Shown piece after piece: positions 23,572-33,516 of a stretch of DNA of 64,000 bases. The notes beneath the pieces are model-generated. The model had not been told where the DNA came from. It saw only the letters and a list, made by a program, of their open reading frames with translations, and did no database searches. The stretch lies in the IMG/VR virus record IMGVR_UViG_3300033273_000282, positions 62,001 to 126,000 of that record, one strand, 5' to 3'. Both the position numbers and the translations under genes were made by a program. Positions within the stretch are counted from its first letter, which is position 1. Each line of letters begins with the position of its first letter. Source of the stretch: a virus.

Positions 23572-24136
23572 CTTATTCCCCACACCAATAATCCATACTG
23601 AAATTGCTCCCAGGGAAAAGTTGCTCTGGTTTGCCCGCGAGTATTCCAAGGAAGGTGCCCACGATCCTAACTCTAGCAGCGCAGGATGGCACTCACAATA
23701 TGATCTCCATCTTAAGCCAGAGTTTGGTGTATTTTGGGATGATATTTGGTATGAGATTACACACGCTGCCTATCATTTGGTAAGCGATGAGCATGAGATT
23801 GTTCCTGCTTCAATGTGGTTGAATAAGAATGATCCTGGGGATTATAATGTATCCCACAAGCATTATAAAGTAGATCTATCTGGTGTATTGTGGCTTCAAA
23901 CACCACCAAAGTCAGGTAGAATTGTTTTTGAAAATCATAACGACATTACTCGTTACAACCTAATTGATAAATCTGATAGGGATTATCAAAACGCAGCATC
24001 ATTTCACCATACCGTATGGTTTGAACCAGTAGAGTGGAACATGATAATTTTTCCTGCTGATCTGCGTCACAGTGTTGAGCGTAACATGTCAAATGAATCT
24101 AGACTATCTCTTGGATTTAACCTGAACGTTATATGA
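23558..24136 (+). CDS. 2-oxoglutarate/Fe(II) oxygenase, TIGR02466-like (second of four)
   Basis: 192 residues with the typical start NLINLFPTPIIHTEI, then NDPGDYNVSHKHYKVDLSGVLWL containing H100/H102 and the SGV strand, IIFPADLRHSVERN with H171, and SRLSLGFN with R182. This matches the putative 2OG-Fe(II) family found in many cyanophages and alphaproteobacteria. The likely activity is hydroxylation of an unknown substrate. It is encoded two genes before a bilin lyase homologue. Confidence 0.88.
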   Translation: MNLINLFPTPIIHTEIAPREKLLWFAREYSKEGAHDPNSSSAGWHSQYDLHLKPEFGVFWDDIWYEITHAAYHLVSDEHEIVPASMWLNKNDPGDYNVSHKHYKVDLSGVLWLQTPPKSGRIVFENHNDITRYNLIDKSDRDYQNAASFHHTVWFEPVEWNMIIFPADLRHSVERNMSNESRLSLGFNLNVI

Positions 24137-24327
24137 AGCCAGATATTCAACAATACTTCTCCTATCAATATGACCCCTGTGGTCATTTACATGTTAGAAT
24201 ACATAAAGACTTTATTGATGAACTTGGTTGGTCAAATAAAGACTTAGAGTTATCCTTCGGTGGTATTCGTAAGATGAACGACTGGGGGAGTGATGCTACC
24301 CTAACCTTACACAAGAAAAATGCTTGA
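24133..24327 (+). CDS. small AbrB/swapped-hairpin-like protein
   Basis: 64 residues; GHLHVRIHKDFIDELGW followed by a short strand is similar to the hairpin-helix start of AbrB-type domains, but the C-terminal half is atypical. It overlaps both neighbours (ATGA, and 8 nt with cpeT). DNA binding is a weak inference. Confidence 0.55.
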   Translation: MKPDIQQYFSYQYDPCGHLHVRIHKDFIDELGWSNKDLELSFGGIRKMNDWGSDATLTLHKKNA

Positions 24328-24754
24328 CGAGTTTATAGAGTGGTTTGAAGGTAACTACAACAACTGGAAGCAAGCGTCCAGTTGGCCGAGTCACTATGCT
24401 CACATTTTACTCAAACATGAACGAATTGATGATAATACGTTCTATTGTGAGCAAAAGTTCAAACACGACGGGCAAATCTACCGTAAGAAAGAGATCAAAC
24501 TAGAGTGGGTGGGTGATGAGATCATTGCCTGCAACCCAGTTTGTGACATTCATTTTCACAGAGTTCCTTCACCTGAAGGATGGGCATATGTTGGTAGAAA
24601 TATCAAGAGTCCATTTGTGAATGGTGGGTATCTTCGCAGTGAAGCCATCCTCCAATACAACAAATATATTGTTATTGACAGGGGTTACGATGAGAAGGGA
24701 AAGCAGGTATGGGGAAGTGAATATGGTCCATTCGTCTTTGATAAAAAGGTATAA
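24320..24754 (+). CDS. cpeT: CpeT/CpcT-like phycobilin lyase (auxiliary metabolic gene)
   Basis: CpeT/CpcT proteins attach bilins to phycobiliprotein beta subunits, and cyanophages carry short homologues. The 144 residues begin LDEFIEWFEGNYNNWKQA and contain SHYAHILLKHERI, FYCEQKFKHDG, YIVIDRGYDEKGKQVWGS, all in family order. It may help keep or modify phycobilisome antennae during infection. The presence of phycoerythrin-type lyase supports a Synechococcus host. A late promoter overlaps its end. Confidence 0.82.
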   Translation: MLDEFIEWFEGNYNNWKQASSWPSHYAHILLKHERIDDNTFYCEQKFKHDGQIYRKKEIKLEWVGDEIIACNPVCDIHFHRVPSPEGWAYVGRNIKSPFVNGGYLRSEAILQYNKYIVIDRGYDEKGKQVWGSEYGPFVFDKKV

Positions 24755-24757
24755 ATA
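24750..24757 (+). promoter_or_regulatory. late promoter TATAAATA
   Basis: An exact match to the T4 late consensus TATAAATA, 28 nt before the GTG start of the first fibre gene. AGGG near 24778 serves as ribosome site. The best late-promoter match in the window. Confidence 0.8.
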
Positions 24758-24785
24758 ACACAGAAGATCTTCATGTAGGGACAGC

Positions 24786-26546
24786 GTGGCAACTCGCAAA
24801 ATATCAGACCTAACCCTACTGACTGATGTTTCAAGCTCAGATACTCTGCTGCTGCTTGATAATTCAGATCCAGTAGATACTAATAAAAAGTCATTAGTTG
24901 GCTCAATCTTCAAAGCTGTACCTGGAGGCACTCAAAACGCCCCTGGTCTTTCCATTGAGCTGAAGACTGCTACTGGTGTCTATTCCGAAACCCAAGGATC
25001 CATTGGATTCTCTATGGGTGATGCGAAACTTCAACTTGAAAAGCAATCCACCTCACTGATTATCTCTGCTAGAGATAGTGCGGATGCTAACCTGGACCTT
25101 TCTTTCCAGGCTCTTGGTACTGGTACTATTAGATTCAACTCACCTATCGCCATTGACGATAGTGTGTTCCAGTTGCCTAATAGTTCTGACCAAACAAAAG
25201 TTGTTAAGTTCTCTGCTGCTCAGATTCCTACTGGAGTAACTAGAACCTTTGTTCTTCCTGATCCTGGTGCTACTGACACTATTGTCACACTCACCACGAC
25301 TCAGACACTTACCAACAAAACCCTGACTTCGCCTATTATTACAGGCAGTCTTCAGGGTGAGAGCCTAACCCTCACTGGTAATCTTCAGGTAGATAACAAC
25401 ACAACCCTTGGTTCTTCTCCTGTTGATACTCTGGCTGTTACTGCTACATCTACATTTAACAGTAACACAACTTTCAACCAAGTGATGACTGTGAACGCAG
25501 TCTCCACTCACGCTGAGAATATCAGATTCAACGTCAATAGTGATACACAATTATATAAATCTCTTGAGTGGTTTGACGCAGCACAAGCAACTAACGCAGG
25601 TAAAGTAGTTCTTGATGCTCAGGTACAGTCTAGTGAAGCAACTCGCTACGCTGACTTTACCTACTATGATAGAGACACAGACTATACTTCCACAGATACA
25701 TCTTACGGACTGAGAATTGCCAGCATTGGCTATACTCTCCCCCAGGCAACTGTCGTACTTAATGGTGACGCAGTTGATAGTTTTGTTATTAACGATCCTG
25801 GATCTGGTCTGTTGGGAACAGTAACCGCTACTATTTCAGGTGATGGAACTAACGCCCAGGTTACACCAGTTATTATCAACGGTCAACTCAGCAGCATCAC
25901 AGTTGATGCTGGCGGCGCTAACTACACTACTGCTACTATTAGTTTCAGTGCTAGCGGTGGTGCTCTTGAGTATCGTACTTATGACTACACTGGTACCGCA
26001 GAATCTAAGCATACTCTTATTCACACTGGTAACCTAGAACTGATCAGTCAGATTGGCTCTATTACTAATCTGGTTACTACTGGTGATGTCAACTTTGACG
26101 GGGGTACATTCCGACTCGATTCTGCTAACAATCGTATTGGTATTAACCGTGCTCCTGCTGCTTACGACCTTGAAGTTGCTGGAGATATATACTTTGAGGG
26201 TACAAGCCTCATTGGTGGTGACAACACAAGTTTCGTCATTAAGAAGAGACTTCAGTCGATTCCTCTCACCTTCGCTGACTATTCTGGCGCAACCGAGATG
26301 ATCATCGATACCAGCGGAGACGTTGGTATTGGTAAGCTTCCAACTGCTAAACTCGACGTTGCTGGTAGTGCTGCGATTCAAGGTGATCTGTCAGTTAATG
26401 AAACTGATCCAGTTAATAAACTTGGTGGCGGTATTACCGCTAAGAGAATTAACCTGATTGACCTCAACAATCAGACTCAAACTATTACATCGGAACAGAT
26501 TGCTGCTTCTAGCAGACTCAAGACCTACTTCCACGCATATTCTTAA
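24786..26546 (+). CDS. fibre or baseplate-associated structural protein
   Basis: 586 residues starting at GTG 24786. The N-terminus ATRKISDLTLLTDVSSSDTLLLLD is a common attachment motif of cyanophage virion proteins. LTTTQTLTNKTLTSPIITGS near residue 170 is a widespread fibre motif. The rest is strand-rich with Ser/Thr/Asn repeats, ending in an SRLKTYFHAYS-like segment. A gp10/gp12-type or fibre role fits, but the exact T4 counterpart cannot be decided. Confidence 0.75.
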   Translation: MATRKISDLTLLTDVSSSDTLLLLDNSDPVDTNKKSLVGSIFKAVPGGTQNAPGLSIELKTATGVYSETQGSIGFSMGDAKLQLEKQSTSLIISARDSADANLDLSFQALGTGTIRFNSPIAIDDSVFQLPNSSDQTKVVKFSAAQIPTGVTRTFVLPDPGATDTIVTLTTTQTLTNKTLTSPIITGSLQGESLTLTGNLQVDNNTTLGSSPVDTLAVTATSTFNSNTTFNQVMTVNAVSTHAENIRFNVNSDTQLYKSLEWFDAAQATNAGKVVLDAQVQSSEATRYADFTYYDRDTDYTSTDTSYGLRIASIGYTLPQATVVLNGDAVDSFVINDPGSGLLGTVTATISGDGTNAQVTPVIINGQLSSITVDAGGANYTTATISFSASGGALEYRTYDYTGTAESKHTLIHTGNLELISQIGSITNLVTTGDVNFDGGTFRLDSANNRIGINRAPAAYDLEVAGDIYFEGTSLIGGDNTSFVIKKRLQSIPLTFADYSGATEMIIDTSGDVGIGKLPTAKLDVAGSAAIQGDLSVNETDPVNKLGGGITAKRINLIDLNNQTQTITSEQIAASSRLKTYFHAYS

Positions 26547-26552
26547 TTACTC

Positions 26553-27560
26553 ATGGCAAACGGAGTTCTCGCTAGTTTCCACTCAGCGACATCAAAATAC
26601 GCAAACCAATTTCTAGATAGGGCGGTAAGTCCTAATGGATTGGTTCGTGCGGATTTCCCTATGTACACCTGCCCTGGTGCTAGAATTGCTAGTGGCTCGT
26701 TGAGAATCATGAACACCACTGGTGCTAGTCTAACCGTAGATGTGGGTATTCAGGATTACAGTGATGCGATTCAGTTTGCTGCTCCTGCTTCGCAGGTCCC
26801 TGTAGTTAGTAACTTTGAAGCGTTTAGTTTCCCTGTCGGTACATACACCACCAGTTCCTACATTGTCATCAACGCACATAACGGAACTGCTTTCCAAGAT
26901 GGTGAGACAGTAACGATTACTGAACCTTCCTCTACTCTCACTGGTACACAAACTGCTGTAGTTTGTAAGTGGGATCAATCCAACCTTAAGATTTGGCTCA
27001 AGGACTTCGTTGGTAACTGGCCAACAACAGTTCTTGCTAACATGACCGTAACTGGTGATAACTCTGGTGCTACTGGTACTATTACTGATAGTGCTGTAGG
27101 TACATGGGGTCGTGTTATTTACTATGATTTCAACACTGGTACTCTGCTGCTCCAGAATAGCACCCTGAAGAATAATATCTTCAACACTGCTGCTACATAC
27201 GGTGATCAAAACACCATGTATGTGTCTGCTATTGGTGGTGCTGGTCAGCTCAGTGTACAATCTCGTGCTATTGAATGGCTCCCATCTTTGTCAACGGTAA
27301 CCCTCTACAATTCTGCCAACCTTAACGGTACGGCAGTAACTGCTGAGTGGGTATCTGAAAACCTTGCTGAAGTTGTTGTAGCATCAGTAAGTTACTCCGA
27401 GTCTGCTAATCAGATTCTAAAATCATACACCGTTCCTAACGGTTCTGAAGTGAGTTTGACTGGTCTGGTACTTGAACAGTATCAGAATCTCTACGTCAAT
27501 GCGTCTTCTGGCGCAGTGTTTAATTTCATTGGCTTTGAAGAAGCAACCTCTATTTACTAA
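26553..27560 (+). CDS. virion structural protein
   Basis: 335 residues, low in charge, rich in Thr/Ser/Val strands. The N-terminus ANGVLASFHSATSKYANQFLDRAV is a type I recall from cyanophage structural genes. The C-terminus ends FNFIGFEEATSIY. Lying between two fibre-like genes in a late operon, it is probably a fibre-linked or baseplate-peripheral component. Confidence 0.7.
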   Translation: MANGVLASFHSATSKYANQFLDRAVSPNGLVRADFPMYTCPGARIASGSLRIMNTTGASLTVDVGIQDYSDAIQFAAPASQVPVVSNFEAFSFPVGTYTTSSYIVINAHNGTAFQDGETVTITEPSSTLTGTQTAVVCKWDQSNLKIWLKDFVGNWPTTVLANMTVTGDNSGATGTITDSAVGTWGRVIYYDFNTGTLLLQNSTLKNNIFNTAATYGDQNTMYVSAIGGAGQLSVQSRAIEWLPSLSTVTLYNSANLNGTAVTAEWVSENLAEVVVASVSYSESANQILKSYTVPNGSEVSLTGLVLEQYQNLYVNASSGAVFNFIGFEEATSIY

Positions 27561-27570
27561 TATAATCTAG

Positions 27571-30500
27571 ATGGCACTTACTAGACTCAAGAACGTTTTC
27601 ACATCGAAGACGGGACGTTGTTTGTATGTCAACCCAGACGACTTCGACGCATCGGATTCGTTTGAGAATAGGGGTAACTCGCCCAATCGTCCGTTCAAAA
27701 CGATTCAGAGGGCGCTGCTTGAGTCAGCCAGATTCTCCTACAGAACTGGTCAGTTTAACGATGCGTTTGAAGCATTTACCATCGTACTGTATCCTTCTGA
27801 GTATGTAATCGATAACCGTCCTGGTCAGAATACTGCTGGACAGGCTTTCATCGATGATGATATTCCTATCCTGAACAGTAGTTCTAACCTGGAACTACAG
27901 AACTCTGACGGTACACCTAACCCTAATAACCTGCTGTATAGGTTTAACTCTACTGAGGGTGGTGTTATCGTACCCAGAGGTACATCTCTGGTTGGTATGG
28001 ATCTTAGAAAGACTAAGATTCGTCCTTTGTATGTTCCCGATCCTGCCTCTGGTAGTATCGAACGTGCTGCTATCTTCCGTGTAACTGGTGGTTGCTACTT
28101 CTGGCAGTTCTCCTTCTTTGATGGTCCTCCTGCTGGTGTCTATAAAGACCCTGCTCAGCCATCTGCTAGTTCCCCACCATCATTCTCCCACCACAAACTC
28201 ACTTGCTTTGAGTATGCTGATGGTAGAAATGTTCAGAGTTCCAAAAACGATACCACTGGTAACCCTCTGACAATTACTGACCTTGACCTGTATTATCAGA
28301 AGGTCGCTAAGGCTTTTGATGATATTCCTGACACCACTGGTGTTATCTCTGCTGACGAGTTCCAGAAGAGAGTTGAAGAAAACAGAATTGTTGGTCCTAA
28401 CACCTCAGGTCCGATCACAATTTCCAGTATTGTTACTGACTTTGTGAACCAGGGTGTTTATACCACAACCGCTGAGGTTACAACTACAACTCCTCACGGA
28501 TTCTCAAATGGTACGCCTGTACAAATCGAAGGTGTATCTGGTGCTGTCGCTGATAGATTCAATGGATCTTACTTTATTACAGAAGTTCCCACAACAACGA
28601 CATTTAGATATGTCATTAAGGATCCAAATGCTGCGGCTCCTGCTAATAACCCTGTTGCCACTGGATCTACTGTTAAAGTTGAAATCGATAACGTAGATTC
28701 TGCTTCTCCATACATCTTCAACATCTCGTTGAGATCTACATGGGGTACCTGTGGTATGCATGCTGACGGTGCTAAATCGACTGGTTTCAAGTCGATGGTT
28801 GTGGCACAGTTCACGGGTGTTTCTCTCCAGAAGGACGACAACGCATTTATTAAGTGGGATGGATCAGCATATATTGCTGGTAATCACACAGATGGTGACT
28901 CTATCTATAAGCCAACCTATAGAAATTTCCACGTTAAATGTTCTAATGACGCCGTTATTCAGGCGGTGTCTGTGTTCGCTGTGGGTTTTGCGGATCACTT
29001 CGTTGCTCTCAACGGTGGTGACCAATCTATCACCAACTCGAACTCTAACTTCGGTTCTTGTGCTCTGAGAGCAAAAGGATTTAAGACTCTGCCATTTACT
29101 CAGGATAAAGCAGGTACAGTCACCCACATTATCCCACCGAAGAAACTCTCAAGATCATATGATCTGATCAACAACTATACCTGGACACTCACCCAGAACA
29201 ACAGAACTGTAACTCCAACCCCACTGAATAATAATCATGGGTTGGAAGTTAATCAGTATATTCGTGTAGGTGCTATTGATGCTACCGAATCTTATCAGAT
29301 TGAGACAGTCAACACTGATGGCTCACTGATACTGAATCGTGGTTATCGTGGTACTAGTGGTAGTGGTCAGAGTGTATATGCTGGTAGTATTGATGAGATC
29401 GCTGTTGGTTACATTGCTCTTGATGTACAGAAGATCAAGAATAATTCTTCCCAACAAAACCAGACTTGGACATCTTCTACTAACTTTGCTGCTGGTAGTT
29501 CCTGTATCTACAACGGCAACTCATACTATACTGCTGCTGGTGGTACAACTGGTGCTATTCCTCCCACATGGACAACAACACCATTCGCAAGATCTGATGG
29601 TGGTGTAACATGGTCCTACATTGGTGCGGTCAATACTAGACTGTACATTTATGGATATAATAGTGAAGCAACCAAGCCACCATATAAACTTCAGGGTTTC
29701 AACCTTGGTGCTAGAATCAATGAAGTTCTATATGTTTCGCTGATTGATTCCAGCGGTGGTAGTTCTGTTCCAAAAACATATAGTGCTGCTCTGACTCCAA
29801 CTGGTAGCGCTACAGTCGCTGATGATGACTTCACCAGCATTACTACACAGGCTTTTGTACCTGGAGATCCAGAACATCCCCTTCAGTTTGACACTGAACT
29901 GAGTACATGGTATATTAGAGTTACTGCTGCTACTTCTAGCAACAGTACAACTGGTATCCACTATCATCTTGGTCAGGACACTTTCTATACCAACTCTTTG
30001 TTCACTGGTGCTTCGTTCCTGAAGCGTATTGCTGACAACAGATCTTCTAGAGACAGAACATATCGTCTGCGTTATGTTGTTGACTCTTCGGTTCTTTCCA
30101 GAGATCCTATCAATGGTTACATTCTCCAACAGAGAAACGTACCATCTGGTCAAGGATACACTGGTGTGTACTACATCTATGACATTCAGAAGGTACAAGA
30201 ACTCAAGGCTGGTGCTCAGAATGGTATCTACTATCTGACTGTATTGGATGGTAGAATTACACCAACTGACCTCAACCTGACTGGATTCTCGTTCTCTCAG
30301 AACGTCAACAATCTCTATCCTACCTTAGATAAGGATAACCCAACTGAAGATCCAGCCGCTGCGGTATCATCTGCTTCTAATGTTGTTATTGGTCTTGTTA
30401 CTACCACTGATGGTGGTGGTAACGCTGACGATTCTAGATCCATCACCAAAGAGGTAATGGGTCGTTGGATTCTTGAGAGCAAGAACAACTATACTAACTT

Positions 30501-32100
30501 TAGTTCTGCTGATCCTGCTACAGCAAACTACATCACTCTTGAAGCAAGAGATGGTGATGCTGAGGAATTGGATCTGGCTCTCAGAATGATCCCCCTGAAC
30601 GGTTCAGGTGGTACTAATCTTGAACTTAGAAGACCATCGATCCTTAGATCTGGTAACCACACATTTGAATATGTTGGTTTCGGTCCTGGTAACTACTCTA
30701 CTGGTCTTCCTTCTGTACAAAATAGAGTTCTCACTGAAGAAGAAGTTCTTCTGGCTCAGTCACAGAAAGAAGAAGGAGGTATTGCTTTCTACTCTGGTCT
30801 GAACTCTAACGGTGACCTGTTCATTGGTAACACTAAGATTAGTTCGGTTACTGGTGAAGAAGAATCACTGGATACACCAGTTCTGAGTGTTGTTGGTGAA
30901 ACTGCTAACCTTCGTCCTACATTTGATGAAATCATCGTCAGGGACAAGATTACAGTTGAATCTAACACTCTGACCACTGAGTTCAAAGGTAAGTTGCTTG
31001 TTCAGAATGAATCTCTGATCAACAATAAACTTACCGTTGCTGACATCACGATCGGTATTACTGGTGAGTCTGCTAAGAACATTGACGTTATCTCTACTCA
31101 GCCAGGTGTATCATCTGCTAATGATGGTGACTGGAAACTGCTCGAACTGCCTGTTCGTGGTGAATATCAGGGTTGGTATTGGACTGGTGGTAACTGGACT
31201 AAGTTCGGTCTGAGTGATACTGGTAACCTCAAGATTACTGGTGGCTCGGGTAACTCTGACGCTACAGGTGATCTCCAGTTTAAGAATGGTTTAGGCATCG
31301 ACATTCAGTCTACTGGTACACTGAATGTCAACAGTGGTGCTACTACTCTTGGTGGTACACTTGCTGTTACTGGTAATGTTACTCTGACCGCTGACCTTGC
31401 TGTCAATGGTGGTGACATTACAACCAATCAGACCACATTTAATCTACTTGACACTACAGTTACCACACTGAGATTAGCACGCGCTGCTACATCTGTGACA
31501 ATCGGTGCTACATCTGGTACTACAACTATCAGAAATAACCTCAACATTAGTGGTGACCTTGATGTTCAGGGTAACCAGATTAAGGTTGGTGGTCAGCAGG
31601 TTCTGTCTGACAATGGCAGTGGTACTACCACACTCCAGAGAATTGATGCTCTGGATGCTACAACTGAGGCAACGATTGAAGCCGCTATCGATACTCTCGG
31701 TAACCTGACTTCTGCCTCATCTTTGAACACTGTTGGTACAATCTCCAGTGGTACATGGGCAGCAACGATCATCAATCGTGCCTATGGTGGTACTGGCATC
31801 AACACATCATCCTTGTCTAATGGTCAACTGCTCATTGGTTCTTCCTCTGGATTTGCCAAAGCAACACTGACACAGGGTAGTGGTATTACTATTACTAACG
31901 CTGCTAATAGTATTACTATTGCTAACGCTGGTGTCAGATCACTTGCTGTTAGCAACTCTGGTAGCAGTATCAGTCTTAACTCTAGCACTGGTGCTCTTAC
32001 ACTCACCATTGGATCTAGTTCTAATGCTTATGGTAACAGAACTATATCTACTTCCTCACCATCTGGCGGTAGCAATGGTGATGTCTGGTATAGATACTAA
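27571..32100 (+). CDS. large tail fibre-like protein
   Basis: 1509 residues. The N-terminal LYVNPDDFDASDSFENRG and NRPFKTIQRALLESARFSY resemble the start of parallel beta-helix (pectin-lyase-like) cyanophage fibre proteins. The middle contains Gly/Ser-rich strands; the C-terminus has GGTGINTSSLSNGQLLIG and GSGITITNAANSITI, motifs common in phage fibre shafts, ending NGDVWYRY. Probably the main long fibre or a baseplate-attached fibre. It precedes a glycine-rich tip protein. Confidence 0.82.
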   Translation: MALTRLKNVFTSKTGRCLYVNPDDFDASDSFENRGNSPNRPFKTIQRALLESARFSYRTGQFNDAFEAFTIVLYPSEYVIDNRPGQNTAGQAFIDDDIPILNSSSNLELQNSDGTPNPNNLLYRFNSTEGGVIVPRGTSLVGMDLRKTKIRPLYVPDPASGSIERAAIFRVTGGCYFWQFSFFDGPPAGVYKDPAQPSASSPPSFSHHKLTCFEYADGRNVQSSKNDTTGNPLTITDLDLYYQKVAKAFDDIPDTTGVISADEFQKRVEENRIVGPNTSGPITISSIVTDFVNQGVYTTTAEVTTTTPHGFSNGTPVQIEGVSGAVADRFNGSYFITEVPTTTTFRYVIKDPNAAAPANNPVATGSTVKVEIDNVDSASPYIFNISLRSTWGTCGMHADGAKSTGFKSMVVAQFTGVSLQKDDNAFIKWDGSAYIAGNHTDGDSIYKPTYRNFHVKCSNDAVIQAVSVFAVGFADHFVALNGGDQSITNSNSNFGSCALRAKGFKTLPFTQDKAGTVTHIIPPKKLSRSYDLINNYTWTLTQNNRTVTPTPLNNNHGLEVNQYIRVGAIDATESYQIETVNTDGSLILNRGYRGTSGSGQSVYAGSIDEIAVGYIALDVQKIKNNSSQQNQTWTSSTNFAAGSSCIYNGNSYYTAAGGTTGAIPPTWTTTPFARSDGGVTWSYIGAVNTRLYIYGYNSEATKPPYKLQGFNLGARINEVLYVSLIDSSGGSSVPKTYSAALTPTGSATVADDDFTSITTQAFVPGDPEHPLQFDTELSTWYIRVTAATSSNSTTGIHYHLGQDTFYTNSLFTGASFLKRIADNRSSRDRTYRLRYVVDSSVLSRDPINGYILQQRNVPSGQGYTGVYYIYDIQKVQELKAGAQNGIYYLTVLDGRITPTDLNLTGFSFSQNVNNLYPTLDKDNPTEDPAAAVSSASNVVIGLVTTTDGGGNADDSRSITKEVMGRWILESKNNYTNFSSADPATANYITLEARDGDAEELDLALRMIPLNGSGGTNLELRRPSILRSGNHTFEYVGFGPGNYSTGLPSVQNRVLTEEEVLLAQSQKEEGGIAFYSGLNSNGDLFIGNTKISSVTGEEESLDTPVLSVVGETANLRPTFDEIIVRDKITVESNTLTTEFKGKLLVQNESLINNKLTVADITIGITGESAKNIDVISTQPGVSSANDGDWKLLELPVRGEYQGWYWTGGNWTKFGLSDTGNLKITGGSGNSDATGDLQFKNGLGIDIQSTGTLNVNSGATTLGGTLAVTGNVTLTADLAVNGGDITTNQTTFNLLDTTVTTLRLARAATSVTIGATSGTTTIRNNLNISGDLDVQGNQIKVGGQQVLSDNGSGTTTLQRIDALDATTEATIEAAIDTLGNLTSASSLNTVGTISSGTWAATIINRAYGGTGINTSSLSNGQLLIGSSSGFAKATLTQGSGITITNAANSITIANAGVRSLAVSNSGSSISLNSSTGALTLTIGSSSNAYGNRTISTSSPSGGSNGDVWYRY

Positions 32101-32116
32101 TAGGTTGAATTAAATC

Positions 32117-33040
32117 ATGTCGATTCCATATGATGCCGCTGCTGCGGCATACTTAAGTAGAGGATTCCATGCTAACGTTAAGAGCGGTGGTTCTTGGCGT
32201 TACGTTGATAAATTATCTGTGCGTTCTGGTGGATCCTGGCGCACAGTTAAACAGGCTTATGTTAAATCTGGTGGGACCTGGCGAAAGTTTTATGATCAGG
32301 AGAATGTATTTACTTTTACTGTAAGTACAGGCGGTGGTACTCAAACCGATGGATTCAACCTTGGTACCTGGCTCACAACCAGTAACTATGTCTCACCTAC
32401 ACTAGGTAGAACATATAATAGTGGTGACAGAATCCGTGGATTGATTACAGTCAATGGCAAGCGTGGTGGCAATCCTGGTATCTACATTGGAGCATATCCA
32501 GCTGGATCTGCTGTTTATATCAGAGTTAATTCTAGTGCTAGAGTGGCAGGATTCGGTGGCAATGGTGGTAATGTAAATAACTCTGGTCAGACTGGTGGCA
32601 CTGCTCTATACACTCGCACAGGTGTATGGATAGAGAACAACGGTCAAGTCTGGGGTGGCGGCGGTGGTGGTCGCGGTGGTAATAATGGTCAGTGCGTTGG
32701 TACTTACTACTACAATTACAACTGCGGTAAGAACTGCTATCGTCAAGGTTCAGGCAATAACTATAACTCTGCCCAAGGTGGCGGAGGTGGCGGTGGCGGT
32801 GGTATTCCTGCTGGAAATGCTGGTAACCGTGCTTCTGCTGGTAGTTACAATTCTGGTGGAAATGGTGGCGGTGGATCAGGATGTGGATCCAATGGTGGTG
32901 GTCGCGGTGGTGACCCAGGAGCCGCAGGATCTGGTGGTAACAGAGGATCAAATGGCAATAGTGGATTCTATGTTGATGGTAACAGCTACATATATTCGTG
33001 GATCGCAACTGGAGACCGTAGAGGTAGGACAACTAACTAA
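32117..33040 (+). CDS. glycine-rich fibre tip adhesin
   Basis: 307 residues. Three tandem motifs at about 20-60 (KSGGSWRYVDK, RSGGSWRTVKQ, KSGGTWRKFYD) lead into a strand region and then a C-terminal half full of Gly runs (GGGGGGRGG, GGGGGGGGG, GGNGGGGSGCGSNGGG), with paired cysteines (CVGTYYYNYNCGKNC). This resembles polyglycine-rich adhesins such as T-even gp38, which decide host receptor choice. It directly follows the fibre gene, consistent with a receptor-binding tip. Confidence 0.75.
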   Translation: MSIPYDAAAAAYLSRGFHANVKSGGSWRYVDKLSVRSGGSWRTVKQAYVKSGGTWRKFYDQENVFTFTVSTGGGTQTDGFNLGTWLTTSNYVSPTLGRTYNSGDRIRGLITVNGKRGGNPGIYIGAYPAGSAVYIRVNSSARVAGFGGNGGNVNNSGQTGGTALYTRTGVWIENNGQVWGGGGGGRGGNNGQCVGTYYYNYNCGKNCYRQGSGNNYNSAQGGGGGGGGGIPAGNAGNRASAGSYNSGGNGGGGSGCGSNGGGRGGDPGAAGSGGNRGSNGNSGFYVDGNSYIYSWIATGDRRGRTTN

Positions 33041-33516
33041 TGGCACAATCAGAAGTAAAACAAGAAGCTCAGTTCAAAGTTTATGGAGCTGACTGTGTAA
33101 AGTTCACCGTCGATCGTGTTGACAGTGAAACTGGCAGAGTATATGTCACAATGAAATGTGATGAACTGAAAGAAGAAAGTTATGCGATGGAGGTAGACGC
33201 CTGCTCATTCAATGATGATGAGCCCGTTCGTCTCCAACTCGCTAATGATGTATTCAACTATGTAAAACAGTTGAAGGATCAAGAAAGAGATTTAACTCAG
33301 ACATTGAATGGTTTCAACAATCTGAGAGGACAAGAACAAACAGTAACTGCTAGTGAACTTGAAGTACACCAGTGCGAGATGCATAAACTTCAAGCCAATC
33401 ATTTTGATCCACTCTTGACACAAACGCAGATTACTACCATCTTCCACGAAGATGATTTTGATTTCCAATTTGAACAACTTCAGCAACAACTTGCTGAGAT
33501 GGATGAAGCAGAGTAA
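33040..33516 (+). CDS. unrecognised protein after the adhesin
   Basis: 158 acidic residues: a strand-rich N-terminal part (FKVYGADCVKFTVDRVD) and a helical, Gln-rich C-terminal half (FDFQFEQLQQQLAEMDEAE). It overlaps both neighbours by one base. Position right behind the fibre tip suggests a fibre assembly chaperone, which is inference only. Confidence 0.65.
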   Translation: MAQSEVKQEAQFKVYGADCVKFTVDRVDSETGRVYVTMKCDELKEESYAMEVDACSFNDDEPVRLQLANDVFNYVKQLKDQERDLTQTLNGFNNLRGQEQTVTASELEVHQCEMHKLQANHFDPLLTQTQITTIFHEDDFDFQFEQLQQQLAEMDEAE

